Shown in pieces: positions 1 through 11,000 of a stretch of DNA of 48,598 nucleotides (position 1 is its first letter; every line of letters starts with the position of its first letter). The notes beneath the pieces are model-generated. The model did no database searches. It had not been told where the DNA came from and was given only the letters and a program-made list of their open reading frames with translations. This stretch comes from Fonticula alba. Its lineage: Eukaryota > Opisthokonta > Rotosphaerida > Fonticulaceae. The stretch is from assembly GCF_000388065.1 (NCBI RefSeq), contig NW_009242976.1, positions 586,987 to 635,584 on the forward strand, given 5' to 3'. The translations under genes were made by a program, and so were the position numbers.

Positions 1-22
1 GGGGGGGGGGGGGGGGGGGGGG
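1..22. repeat. Poly-G run at the scaffold edge
   Basis: The window opens with 22 G residues. The far end also finishes in a C run (48591-48598), so both edges look like assembly breaks at homopolymers. No telomere repeat is visible. Confidence 0.9.
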
Positions 23-343
23 CGAGCGGGAAAAAGAAAGGCCAGCACGCCTTGGCGCGATCGCGGCAGACAAGCGAGGCAACCGGCCTTCATGCACCCG
101 ACCAAGGCTGCCTCCCCCTCCGCCCCCCCCTGCCCCGCCACCCGCTCTGCCACGCACCACTCGTCCTCCTGGGCCACGTGCCATACTACCCCCGGCTCTC
201 TGTTGCCCCTCTTGCGCTGCCTTTTCCTCGCTCGCCCCCTCCCTCCGGCCCCTTGAGGGACCCTGCCAAAAGAACACCCCCCACCCGATGGCCCCACCCT
301 CGTCCAGCAGGGAGCCCTTTCCTCGAGCGACGCCGACCCAACG

Positions 344-3300
344 ATGGGCCCTCCCCCTCGCGATCGCTCCGGCACCGGGCTTCACTGGTTGGGCCTCCAC
401 CAGGGCTTGAGGGGCCCTATCTTGCTGCAGCAGCTGCTGCTTCTCCTGCTGCTGCCGCTGTGCCTCGTCGAGGCCGTTGCTCGGGCCGACATGCGCGGGG
501 GCTTCCAGCCCGAAGTCCACGTGTATGACCGCCTGCGATCGGTGAGCTTGGTGCTGCGTCTGGCCGACCAGGTGCCGACCGGCAGCAGGGATGTCCTGTC
601 CGCCGGGGCCCTGCTCCGGGCCCTGGAGCACGGAGCCGGCGCCTGGAGCCCGGCCCTTCGCCGGTGCCGGCAAATTGCGCTGCATGTGTTGACTGCCGCG
701 CCAGACTCGTCAGCCGACCCGGCCTGGTACGAGCCGGCGGCCGATCGATTTGACTCTCACCGGGCGGCCGACGCCCTCACCCCGTTGGAGGTCTTCGCCC
801 GGCGGGAGGTTGAGCGAGTGCGCGGCCTGGCCGGGGGCGGGGGGGCAGCCCGCCGGCCCGGCGCATCCGCACCGCGCCCCATCACCCGCGGCCATGTACG
901 TTCACTCGGGTGCGCCCTTCTCCATGCCCGGGCCCTGGTTGTGGGCATGGAGGTGGTATGGGGCCCGGGTGGGAACGGCGGCAGCAGTGGCGGCGGCGCG
1001 CAGGCCGCCGCCGAGGGGGACCTCCTGCTTCTGCCACCGGTGCTGGAGCTGCTCGGGGCCCGGGCCGGGGCTCGATCCGCCGGGTCCGAGTATGGCGCTT
1101 CGGCGCCCCCCCCAGGACCGAGCCTTCTCCTGCCGCTGGCTGTTGGACCACGCGGGGAGCTGGCCCTGCCGAGCACAAGCGACTCCGGGCTCGATCGGGC
1201 CATCGCCACGGTCTTGGGCAAGGCCAGCCTGACCGAGCGCTGGTGGTTGTGTTCCTCGCTCTTCCTGCAGCGCGAAATCCTCGGTGCCCTGGAGACGACC
1301 CTCTGGCTGCCGGAGGTCCTGGCCGAGGCGGCCCGGCAGACAAGCCCGCAAGCCCGGCCATGGACGCCCTGGCCACCGCCGCCAGGCCCGGGCCCGGTGC
1401 GCCCGGTGCACGCCTGCGAGCCGCCAGCCTCGGCCGGGCTCTTCCTCGGAGCCATGACCATGGACCCCTGGGACCGATGGGAGATCCCGAATAAGGTGGG
1501 GGCCGCCCGGCCCAAGGCCCGCGACGTCCTGCGTGCCATGGCCGTGGCCTCTTGCATGATGGGCCGCGATGGGTTGGATCCGCTGGCACAAATTTGGGTC
1601 CGGGGGAGCACGGTCCTGGTGCACTTCCCCGCGACCCCGGCGCACCCTGCGGCCGCGTCCGCCGCCGCGGCCGAACTTTCGTCCGTGGCAGACATGCTTC
1701 CGGGTGACCCTCTCGCCGGGCCGGTGACCGCCGCGGCCACGGCTGCCCTGCGCTCCGGTGCCACCTTCGTCGAGTGCGAGGTGTCCCCCTCGGTGCCAGC
1801 CTGCCGGGTGGTCCAGTCGCGCTGGTTCGGGGGGACGGCTGACGCGCCACCCCCCCGGGCCCCGGCCATCCGGCTTCTCACCGCGGCGGCCGACCGTCAC
1901 CAGCGCCTCGAGCAGTTCTTGCGGAATCTGGACCCTGTCATCCGACCGGACGGGCGTTTCCCCAGCCGTCGAGCTGGTCCCCAGGGCGGCAGCACTGGTG
2001 ACAACAGCACCAGCGCCAACCACACCAGCAGTAATAGCAGTAGTAGTAGCAGCAGCAGCAGCAACAGCGACTATGGCACAGGTACCGAGTCCGGCGGAAA
2101 GACCCCGTCCCTCGCGGCTCGGGTGTCGCTCTGTGTGGCGCTCTTTGCCGGCGCCCCGGACTTTGAGCGGAGTTTGGCACTGGCCCGGGCCTACCAAGCT
2201 CGGTGGGCAGCCCTTCGCGCGCCTGGGCAGCATGCCCCGGCCCTGGAGCTGGAGATTCGCCAACTGGCCGGGCCTTTCCGCCAGGCGGCCGCCCTGGACG
2301 CGTGTTTCGCGCGGGATGGTATGTTTCCCCCCCCCCCCCCCCGATACATCATGCGGAATTCCGTGGGGTCCGATGGTCGCGAGCGAAACCCCCTTCATGG
2401 CTAACCCGGGGGTCATGGCTCCCCCATGGCATCAACTCGCCTGCCCGCCGCATCCATGTGGCCGGGGCCCGGGCCTGCTCCGGCAGTTGCCGCTGCGGAG
2501 GAGGGCGAGGACATTGTCATGGTGATGGATGTGGACATGGACTTCTCGCCGGGAGTGCTCTTCCAGCAGGTGGTTCGGTGGCTGGGCCCCGGGACGCCCA
2601 ATGGAGGGCCCCTGGCCCGGCCCCTGGCGTCGGTTTATGCGCCGATCGTCTTCTACCAGGGCCAGCAGGCTACACGTCGGAGCGACACCAAGGCCACATC
2701 AGTCGGTGGCCGGAGCATTGCCGCGATTTGGCGCGAGGCCAAGCAACTTCTCGAGGGGGCTCAAGGGTCCAGCAGGCCCCGCATGGCCGGCGAGGACCAC
2801 GCCAGCGAGACACCCGAGCATGATGCGGGCAGCGAGGACCCCCGCGGCTGGGCATCCATGGGAACCGGCATTGTGGCCGCACGGCGGGCCACCTGGGCCG
2901 ATGCCGGAGGTTGGGCCGGGGGACTGGCCGTTGGCCGGGACCGGCCATTGCGCACGGACCCCGGCCTGAGGCGGCTGGTCTGTTGGTCCAGCCGCCCGAC
3001 CGGCGGCCCGGACCCCTGGCTCTTTGGCGCCCGTCATGGCTGGGAAGACACCGACGCCTTCTTCCGATTGGCCATCGCCGGCGGCGGGCCAGCCCGGCTG
3101 GCACGTTGGCGCGAGCCGGATCTGGTGCACGCCTGGCACCGGCGAGATCATGCCGGGCGCCCGGAAAGCGCCCCGGGCGGCCCGCCTGGCGCGGGACCGG
3201 ACACCACCGATGCCCGGCTGAGTTCCGTTGCCCGATGGTTCGACAGCACCATCAGCTCTCTGCCTGCGGTACGCACAGGCAGGAAGGCAAGCCCCCACGA

Positions 3301-4615
3301 TCTGGGCCCCACGCATTCGGCCGGTCCACTCGCGGCGCCATGCTCTGACCATTTGTTCCCCCCCCCCCCTCCCCTCTCTTGCAACCTCTTCACCTCTTGG
3401 CGACCCATCGACGGGGACAAAATGCGGCGCATCTGTCCCCGCCCCTCGGCTCGGTCCACCGCACAGCCGCACCTGTGCCCGGCCATCCCCCGTGGGGCTC
3501 GGCTGCGTGACACACAGGAGCCCCTCTGGCGGCGCCTGGTGGCCGCCCCGGGCGCCGAAGCCTGGAACGGGGTGTACCTGTATGCGGGACCCACCGGGCC
3601 GCGTGCGGCCAGTCAGGGCACGGTGTTGGCCATACGCGAGCACCATCCGGCACGCTTGTTGCTGGGGCTCCGGTCGCCGGAGGCCTTTGCACCGACCGAC
3701 GGCACGGGGAGCAGGGCATCATTGCCGGCTCGACGGGAGCTCCTCTGGGTGCCTGCCTGGCGCCCGGAAGTCCCGCAGCCGGCCCCCCGACCGGGGCCTG
3801 GCGGCGAGCCGCTGGCCGTGCGCCTGGCCCCGGCATTCCACCAGCCAGCACACCCGGACTTCGCCGGGCGCATGGTGCACATCGCTTCGACCCTTCCCTG
3901 GGCGGCGGACTGCGCGCCGGCTCGCATAGTTCAGAGTCGCCTCAGCCCCAGCAGCCCGGAGGCCGGGGCCGGTGATGGCCGCGGCGGGTGCCCGCTCTTC
4001 GCCGGCGCCAGGGCCGCTCGATCGGCCGACCGAATGACCTTCCACTTTGAATGGCCCACCCTCGAGGAGGGCGACGCCCCGGCCATTCGGCCAGGCGCCG
4101 GCCCGGCTGGGCTGTGCCTTTGCCGTCTTGTGGAAGTGCTGTCCGGGCATCGAGACCACCCGACTCGGGTGGTGGGGTGTGGGGGTCAAGTGGAGGTCTT
4201 CCTGCCGGATGCGCTGGCCCCCGCCTGTCGTGGGGCCTTCGAGGAGGCCGGCGCCGCGGCCGTGATCTTATGCTCGACGGCCTGCCTGGCTGGTGGTCGG
4301 CACGATGCCGCCGAGGCCGCCAGCCGGCCGGCCACCATGGCCTCCCTGCTACCGGGGGCCGATGTGGCGGAGGCTCTGCGCGCCGGTGCCGGCGGCCGGC
4401 CGACCGTCTGCTGGCTGGCCAACGGCGACTCGCCCCAGATCCTGGGCCGGGTGGAACTCACGCAGCTTGGCGGCGACCCGATGGACTGCGTCACGCCAGA
4501 CGGAGAGGCGCTCGAGCCTTGGAGCGTTGACGACGGTCTGGTGATTGCCAGCCTTCGGACACAGCTCGTGCATCTGGACCCGAACACCATGCGTGCTGAG
4601 GCCTGGCCCGAATAG
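344..4615 (+). CDS. CHGN-family (chondroitin synthase-like) glycosyltransferase, Golgi type II protein, 3 exons
   Basis: Model: exons 344-2318, 2487-3268 and 3467-4615, giving 1,301 residues. Introns of 168 and 198 bp (GTATGT and GTACGC donors, CAG acceptors) are both multiples of three. The first removes the in-frame stop at 2402-2404. A Leu-rich hydrophobic segment at residues 27-41 is a signal anchor. Residues about 510-850 fit the CHGN glycosyltransferase fold of chondroitin synthases and GalNAc-transferases: a nucleotide-sugar site with the metal-binding motif DVDMD (about 673-677), then VYAPIVFYQ, then GWEDTDAFFRLA (about 842), followed by a His in the LVHAWH context. A Ser-rich low-complexity insert lies between the N-terminal part and the DxD motif. 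The first 500 residues match nothing I recognise. The C-terminal part (920-1301) is not part of CHGN enzymes; residues about 1163-1237 resemble a protease-associated (PA) fold. Family is confident from motif order, substrate is inferred. Confidence 0.8.
2018..2072 (+). repeat. AGC/AGT trinucleotide repeat inside the glycosyltransferase coding region
   Basis: Repeated AGC, AGT and AAC codons encode a Ser/Asn-rich stretch upstream of the catalytic DxD motif. It is in frame and probably a flexible linker with many potential N- and O-glycosylation sites. Confidence 0.8.
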
Positions 4616-4705
4616 TGGCTGGGCTCTTGCCGGAGGAAGGGGACAAGGGCCGGTGGCGGTGGCGGTGGCGGTGGCGCCGGTGCCGGCGGCGGCGGCGCGA
4701 GGCAT

Positions 4706-4743
<38 letters not shown>

Positions 4744-5124
4744 CAACTTCCCTCCGGCACGTTTGCCTACCACATCATGCCCACAAAAATACACCATATC
4801 ATCTCCAGGAGCACTGTCCGATCATCTGTGGGGGTGGCGGGGCCTCAAGGGCCGGAACTCCCGCGTATGTGTGTGTGTGTGTGTGTGGGAGGGGGGACGC
4901 GAGGTCGCAGTTCCGGTGGCAGTTCACCGAGCTGCGTGGCCGATCGGCTCTTTTTCTGCGGCCCTGGGGCCGAGCCAGGCAGGCCACGGGGGCCAGCAGA
5001 TCTCCGCCGCCGCCGCCCCCCTCCCCTGTGCCCGCGAATTTTCCTCCTCTCGCCGCCGCCGCCGCCGCCTCCTCCCTCCCCCGCTCGCCCCCCTCCCCCT
5101 TCCTCCTGGAACTCAACCCCCCTG
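4616..5124. other. Intergenic stretch with two (GT)n repeats
   Basis: This lies between the stop of the glycosyltransferase and the first secure codon of the methyltransferase. It holds (GT)n at about 4706-4741 and 4866-4890 and a C/T-rich tract at 5003-5110. An ATG at 4777 opens a short Arg/Ser-rich stretch that reads like a mitochondrial presequence and is followed by GTATGT at 4865. I could not connect it in phase to the next exon, so a missed first exon of the methyltransferase remains possible. Confidence 0.6.
4706..4741. repeat. (GT)n microsatellite
   Basis: Uninterrupted TG dinucleotides after a short TGTATG start. It lies just 3' of the glycosyltransferase stop codon. Confidence 0.85.
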
Positions 5125-6903
5125 ATGTCTCTTCAGCATCTGTATGGCCGGCCGAGCGTGATGACCGCGCTACGGGCCGGCATCCGGCCACTTGCTGAGC
5201 TGACCCTGCTGGTCCCGCCCGGCTACACCAAGCCCAACGGCCCGACCAAGAAGCCCCGGAAGTCGGCCGGGCAATTTGGCGCACACCAGCCCGAGCAGGA
5301 CCTCACTGTGACCCGAGAGGTGGAGGCCATGGCCCGCGAGCTGGGCGTCAAGGTGACCCTCACCACGGACCGGCACACCCTCAATGCCCTGGCCAAGCAG
5401 CGGACACATGGGGGCATGGTCCTGGCAACGGGGGAGTTCCCGCTAAACAGCATCTCGCGCCTGATGGGGCCGACCCTGCCAGAGGCGCTGGCCACCGCCG
5501 TGGCTCCGACCACCCCCGGCCCGGCGGCTGACAGCGACCCCTCTGACGCCGGCAACAGTGCCACTGTCTACAACATCCAGGTGACCGGTCCGTCCGGTCG
5601 GCGTGGGCTCAAGCCCCGGAGCTTCCCGCCGGGGCTGACTGGCGGATCGACCGCCCACCACCGGTGGCCCGTGTGGCTGGCATTGGACGAAGGTGCGCAT
5701 GCGCGCGCGATCCAGGCACCCCCCCCCCAGCCCACCAGGATCAACCCCTCCCCCTCTCCTGCCGTTCTATGCCCTGCTCCAGCTCACATGTCCCTTTGCT
5801 CCCCTTCCCCCCCCCTCCCCCCCCTCGCCCCTGTTGGATGCAGTGGTCGATCCTCAGAACCTCGGAAGTATCCTTCGCTCGGCATACTACTTTGGCGTCG
5901 ATGGTGTGGCCCTGTGCACGCGCAACAGGTTCGTTGTCTCGGTCTTTGGTGGCCCCCGGTTGCTTGTGGTTCGGTTGTGATGGGCCCACCTCTTGCACCC
6001 CTCTCACCCCCTCTTGCACCCCTCTCCCGAAGTGCCCCTTTGTCTCCGGTAGTCAGTCGCGCCTCGGCCGGCTCCCTGGAGGCCTTCATCTCGCCCTTTC
6101 CCGATGGGAAAGACCAGAAATCCGCCCCGATTTCGGAGCGAGCCGATCAGCAGCCACTCCTGTACAATGTTCAGGCCATGACCCGGTTCCTGGCCGAGTC
6201 ACGGATCAACAGCTGGGACATCATTGGCACGGTGGGGCCGGACTTCGAGCCGGATGTCCAGGGCTTGACGGCCGACAGGGCCCCGAAGCAACAGCCCCCG
6301 ACGCCGACCCTGGCCGAGGCCTCGCTCGCGGCCCTGCGCGCCTCGCTCCCGGCCGATGCCCTGCCGGAGCCGGAGCCGGAGCCGGAGCCGACGCCCCGCG
6401 ACCCGCAGACGCGCTTTGAGGGATCATCCAACATGGCGGACCTGCTGGTGTCCGGCCGGCCGGGCGACGGGGAATCCGAAGCCTCTTGCCCGGGGGAGAA
6501 GGTGCTACTGACTGTGGAGGATCTATCCGAGCTGGAAATTCGCCGGCCGACCATCATTGTTCTCGGGAATGAAGGCCGCGGGATGCGAACGAATGTGGCC
6601 CGGCTGTGCAACCGGCTGGTCAGCGTTCCGCGCGTGGGCCGGGCCCCGGTCTTTGCCAACTCCCTTCCTGGTGGGTCCGAGGAGGTGGTCGACTCGCTGA
6701 ATGTCGGCGTGGCCACCGGAGTCATCCTGAGCGAGGTGGTTCGCCAGGCACACCGTGGCTGGACCCCCGAGTTGGGGTCCGACTTCTTCGAGCACAACCT
6801 GGCCGACGTTCAGCAGCTGGATCGGGAGATCGCCCACATCCGCAGTCTTAAGAAGGAGCAGCAGCAGCAGCGCCAGCAGCAGGAGCAGGGGCAGGATAAG
6901 TGA
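5125..6903 (+). CDS. MRM1: Mitochondrial rRNA 2'-O-ribose methyltransferase, SpoU/TrmH family (MRM1-like), 3 exons
   Basis: Model: exons 5125-5692, 5844-5928 and 6057-6903, 499 residues; introns of 151 and 128 bp join in phases 1 and 2. The substrate-binding N-terminal domain starts at HLYGRPSV and includes HGGMVLATGEF, as in MRM1-type enzymes. The SPOUT catalytic domain follows: DPQNLGSILRSAYYFG (about 191-206, motif 1), SAGSLEAF, LGNEGRGMR (about 386, motif 2) and SLNVGVATGVIL (about 431, motif 3, AdoMet-binding knot). The known role of the family is methylation of a guanosine ribose in the large mitochondrial rRNA. An insertion of about 110 residues, with a PE repeat from a GAGCCG repeat at 6365-6391, separates motifs 1 and 2, and the C-terminus is Gln-rich. 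ATG 5125 is the first in-frame ATG adjoining homologous sequence, but it leaves no presequence, so a missed 5' exon is likely. Confidence 0.85.
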   Translation: MSLQHLYGRPSVMTALRAGIRPLAELTLLVPPGYTKPNGPTKKPRKSAGQFGAHQPEQDLTVTREVEAMARELGVKVTLTTDRHTLNALAKQRTHGGMVLATGEFPLNSISRLMGPTLPEALATAVAPTTPGPAADSDPSDAGNSATVYNIQVTGPSGRRGLKPRSFPPGLTGGSTAHHRWPVWLALDEGAHARAIQAPPPQPTRINPSPSPAVLCPAPAHMSLCSPSPPLPPLAPVGCSGRSSEPRKYPSLGILLWRRWCGPVHAQQVRCLGLWWPPVACGSVVMGPPLAPLSPPLAPLSRSAPLSPVVSRASAGSLEAFISPFPDGKDQKSAPISERADQQPLLYNVQAMTRFLAESRINSWDIIGTVGPDFEPDVQGLTADRAPKQQPPTPTLAEASLAALRASLPADALPEPEPEPEPTPRDPQTRFEGSSNMADLLVSGRPGDGESEASCPGEKVLLTVEDLSELEIRRPTIIVLGNEGRGMRTNVARLCNRLVSVPRVGRAPVFANSLPGGSEEVVDSLNVGVATGVILSEVVRQAHRGWTPELGSDFFEHNLADVQQLDREIAHIRSLKKEQQQQRQQQEQGQDK

Positions 6904-7868
6904 AAGGCCGGGCGGCTAGGCTGCCCGGGAGAATGCCCGCCTTTCCCTTGCACATCCGCCGGGCCATCGTCACACAGCTTTTCCTCTCCTCTTTCTCGGT
7001 CCCTTGTGTTGCGCCGGTCTCATGAATATAGATTGACCGGCACACATCCTGTCCACCTCTGGCTACACGACCAAGAGAAGGCGCGCAGCAGCAAGCGCAC
7101 AGCAGACCCCTTTCCGGCATCGCTTCTGCCCTCCCTGCATATGACGCCCACTCCCTGCATGCCGCATCACCCCTCTGCTCAACAAAATATCCAACACATT
7201 CTCTTATATTTTTCTTCGACACCGGGAACGGGGGGGGGGGGGGCGGGGAAGGAGGTGGTGGGGCGGGATCGGTGGTGAGCCCGCCCGCGGCCCGAGGCTT
7301 CGTGCCATGGCGACTCTCGTGCTAAGGGCCTGCCAGATCCGGGTCAACTGCCAGCAGGCCTGCTGCGTGGCGGAGAGATCCAGGCATCTGTGCGCTTTTT
7401 ATGTCAGAGTGCCTTTCACGGTAGACCTCCTCCTCCCCTCCGCACCTGAGATGTATCGGCCCTACGCGCGGATAGTGCCGGGGAGTTTGGGACCGTGCCG
7501 CGCGGCAGGCGCAGGGTGGGGCGAAGATGCGTGGTGGGGGAGAGGCACGGGCGATAGGGAGTCGGAGCAATCTTTATGGAGATCCTCAGCGCCCAGTGGC
7601 GCGCTGGGCGATGGAGAGAGAGAGAGAGAGAACAAGAGAGATGGTCATTGCATGGCGACATGAGGGGGACGTGGCGCCCCAGAGGACGGGGGGGAGGGAT
7701 CCCATCGCGAGCCAGCGCTTTTTCGTCCCCCTGTGAATTCCCTCTCCCTCTCTCTCTCTCTCTCCCTCTGGTGGGTTCAGGCTCACAAGGAGGCGCCAGC
7801 AATAAGTGCGTTGCCCGCATGTGCGTGTGCCTGCACACGTGCATATGCTTGGGCGCGGATGTACATAA
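6904..7868. other. Convergent intergenic region
   Basis: This separates the 3' ends of the methyltransferase (+) and the ABC transporter (-). It contains an AT-richer island at about 7170-7225, a G run at about 7231-7242, a GA tract at 7612-7632 and a CT tract at 7741-7767. No AATAAA is visible on either strand and no coding signal stands out. Confidence 0.6.
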
Positions 7869-7965
7869 TCACTTGAGAATGCGCAGGACGACATATGAAG
7901 CCGCACGGAAGAAGATCCAGAAGCAACACAGGTACACGAAAAACACGGCGCCATTGAAGCTGATA

Positions 7966-8031
<66 letters not shown>

Positions 8032-11000
8032 GTTGCCGAAGGAGAGGGTTAGCATTGGTGTGCATTCGCCACCCTTGCAAGAGTGAGTGGCGCGTCTGGA
8101 CACGTACCGATGCCTGGCGGACTTGGCGGCCGGTGATGTAGCCCGGGCCTCCCTCCATGCAGCCGGGGTACATACTGATTTCATTCTGGCAGCGGAAGTG
8201 CAGACTGTCTGGCATCTGGATGGCCATCATCGTTGTGAAGGCATAGGTTGTCGGGGCAATGAAGCGTGTCCAATACAACCAACGCGGGAAGACACTGTGC
8301 GGGTACGCGGGGTGTTGGGGGCCATCAGTGTGGGATGAGGTAAGATGGGCTCGGGGATGCATGCATGGCACATAGACAATAAAAAAGAGACGGAGAAAAG
8401 CCCGGTGGCTCGGTTGTCCGCTCTTGACATGGCATCCTCCCCCCCATTCGCGAGCGCGGCAGGGCGGACGGCCGGGATGGATTGTCACGAGTGTGGTACA
8501 TCCCCCCATCGGGCCGCTGGCTGGCCGGCAAACGCCCTTCCCCGCCCCCGCTCTCTCCGCCTGCTCTACTCTCGCAGCCCTCTCCCTTAGTCCTCCCCCC
8601 CATGACAGAGCATACCTCAGATAGAAGCCTCCCACCAAGAGGAAAGTCAGCAGGAGGGTTGATGAGATGACAGTCACTGAGGACCGCCCCACAGAGTACG
8701 TGTGTGTACGCGCACACACACGCACACGCGCGCACGCGCGCGAGGTGAGGGGGCGATTGTCCACGGCACACGACCAGATGGAACCGAGGCGCGTCAGAAA
8801 TCGTCGGACAAGCCCAGGAGCATGCGCGCTGCTGGGCGCGGCTACCCCACCGCCCCTCGCCCTGCCCGGTGGCACACGCACCCTTTTGGATGTCAAACAC
8901 AATGGCACTGATGAGCAGGGCAAAGGCCTGGAAGGTCCATGTGCAGACAATCAACAAACCAGCTGTGGCGAAGAAGGCGACGGCGTTGATGCGCAGGCCG
9001 GCCATGAAATAGACGATACAAATGTACAACAGCGGCAGGAATGCCATGTACAGCATTTCCGCCACGATCTTGGCCGCATACCAGGACGACAAGCGGTAGG
9101 CCTTAGCCATGCGGTCCTTCATGATGACCAGGCGCTCGAGGGGGACTGCAGGCAGTCGAGAAAAAGGCCCACGCACATGTCAGAAAAAAGGCGTCTGCAG
9201 GGGGCGCGCGTCGTGAAGGGGCCCAGAGGAACCATGGCGCCATGATGCGAAGGCCCGTCGGGGCCAGTCGCGAGGACTTCTCTCCTTGGCCCTGCCCGCC
9301 CCCTGTGCTGCTCCATTTACCCGGTCGTGATCACTCCTCTCGCCCCTCCTCCGCCTCTCTCTCTCTCCCCCCTCCCCCTCTCTCTCTTCCTTCCTCCCTC
9401 ATAGACACAGGCAAGCATCGGCCTTTCTCGACGCACAGGAACTAGTGGTGGTGACGACCGGGAAGAAGCAGAAAAGGGTGGTCGAGAAGAAAAGCAAACC
9501 CACACGATCTTGGATGGAGTTTTCCTGGAGCTTGGTCTGGAGCCACAAGAGACCCACAATGACAGACACGGCGACAATCTGAATGACCTGCATCTTGCCG
9601 AGGATGATGCCAAATTGGTGCTTGAGACTGGAGGAGAGGGGCAGCGATGAGCAAAGGGTCGAAGTCAGGGCTGGCAAGTCCGGGCTGGCAAGCCCCCCCC
9701 CCCCCCAGTGGGGTGCTTTGGGGAGGTGGCAAGTGTGCGGGAGGAAATGTACGAAAGTGCCTCACTCCCGCCCCCCCCCCCCCCTCCCTTGGGCCCGGGC
9801 GTCATCAATGTGGGAAGAAAAGGACAGTGGGAAGGCACGGGGGCGGACGTGAAATATGGACGCACCTGCGCTCAAGCAGCACAAGGAATTGCATGAGCCA
9901 GGTGCTCTGGTAGGCGCGATACCCCTCCGGGGCCCGGTCGAACATGCGCCGGAAGAAGCCCTTCTTTCGCTGGTACTCCTTGCGCTTGGGGGCGTTCTCG
10001 ACGAAAAGCCGCTCATTCTCCATGGAGTCGGCATAGGCGCGATCGTAGTCGCCGGTCTTTTCGTCGATTTGGATGAGCTGCTGGCATTCGTCCTTCTGCT
10101 CGACCAAAACCTGGAGGGCGTAGTCTGCGATGTTGAAGAGCTTCGGGCAGAAGAGGTTGGCCATGGCCAGGCGCCGATGGAGGTCCTGCGGCCGGCCGCG
10201 GAAGACCGATCGGCCCTCCGCGAGGAGGGTCAGCTGGTCGAACATGTAGAAGATGTACTCCGACGGCTGGTGGATGGAGCAGATGATGGACTTGCGGTCG
10301 ATGTGGGATAGGCGCTTGAGCACGCGAATGAGCGATGCCGCCATGCTGGCATCGAGGCCTGCCGGCGATAGGAGATCCCCGGGGGACGCGCGTGCGTGTG
10401 TGTGTGTGTGTGTGTGTGCGTGTGTGGGAACAGGAGGGCGAGTGAGATTAAGCTGACATGGAGCAGGCCCGAAAAAGAAAAGCCCGGCCAGAGGCCAGCC
10501 GATAACATGGTCCCAGTACGCCGGGAATATCCACATACCACTTGTCGGCTCGTCCAAGTAGATGACACTGGTGTTGGCCAGCAGCTCAGCGCCAATGCTT
10601 GTACGCTTGCGCTCACCGCCCGACACACCACGAATGCCGGGCCCACCGATTTTGGTGTTCAGGCACCGGCGAAGATCCATCAAGTCGATGATTCGCTCAA
10701 GCTATCATGAATGGGACATGTGCAGGCGAGCAACATGCAGGGGGTGTGTCCCCCTCCCCCCACTCATGATGAGTGCCATAGTTAGTGAACCGTGGCCAAG
10801 CCCCCGGAGATGCCCTCCTGCCGTCGACCGTGTGCGAATGTGTGGAGCGACATATTTCCCTCTCCGTCTGTCCCTCCCTCTCTCTCTCTCTCTTCCTCTC
10901 TTGCTCTCGCCTTTTTCTTTGTTAGTGCGCGCGCGCGCGCGCCATGAAGCGCACCATCTCGAGCTTCATCTCACGGCTCATCTCACGGGGCAGTCGAAGA

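Noticed and set aside
2402-2404. In-frame stop suggesting that the glycosyltransferase is a pseudogene or two genes
   Set aside because: The stop lies within a GT-AG intron (2319-2486); splicing in phase 1 brings the CHGN motifs into one frame.
4615-5124. N-terminal extension of the methyltransferase through the GT repeat
   Set aside because: It translates to CVCVCV and poly-Pro runs and its first codon is not ATG; this is non-coding repeat.
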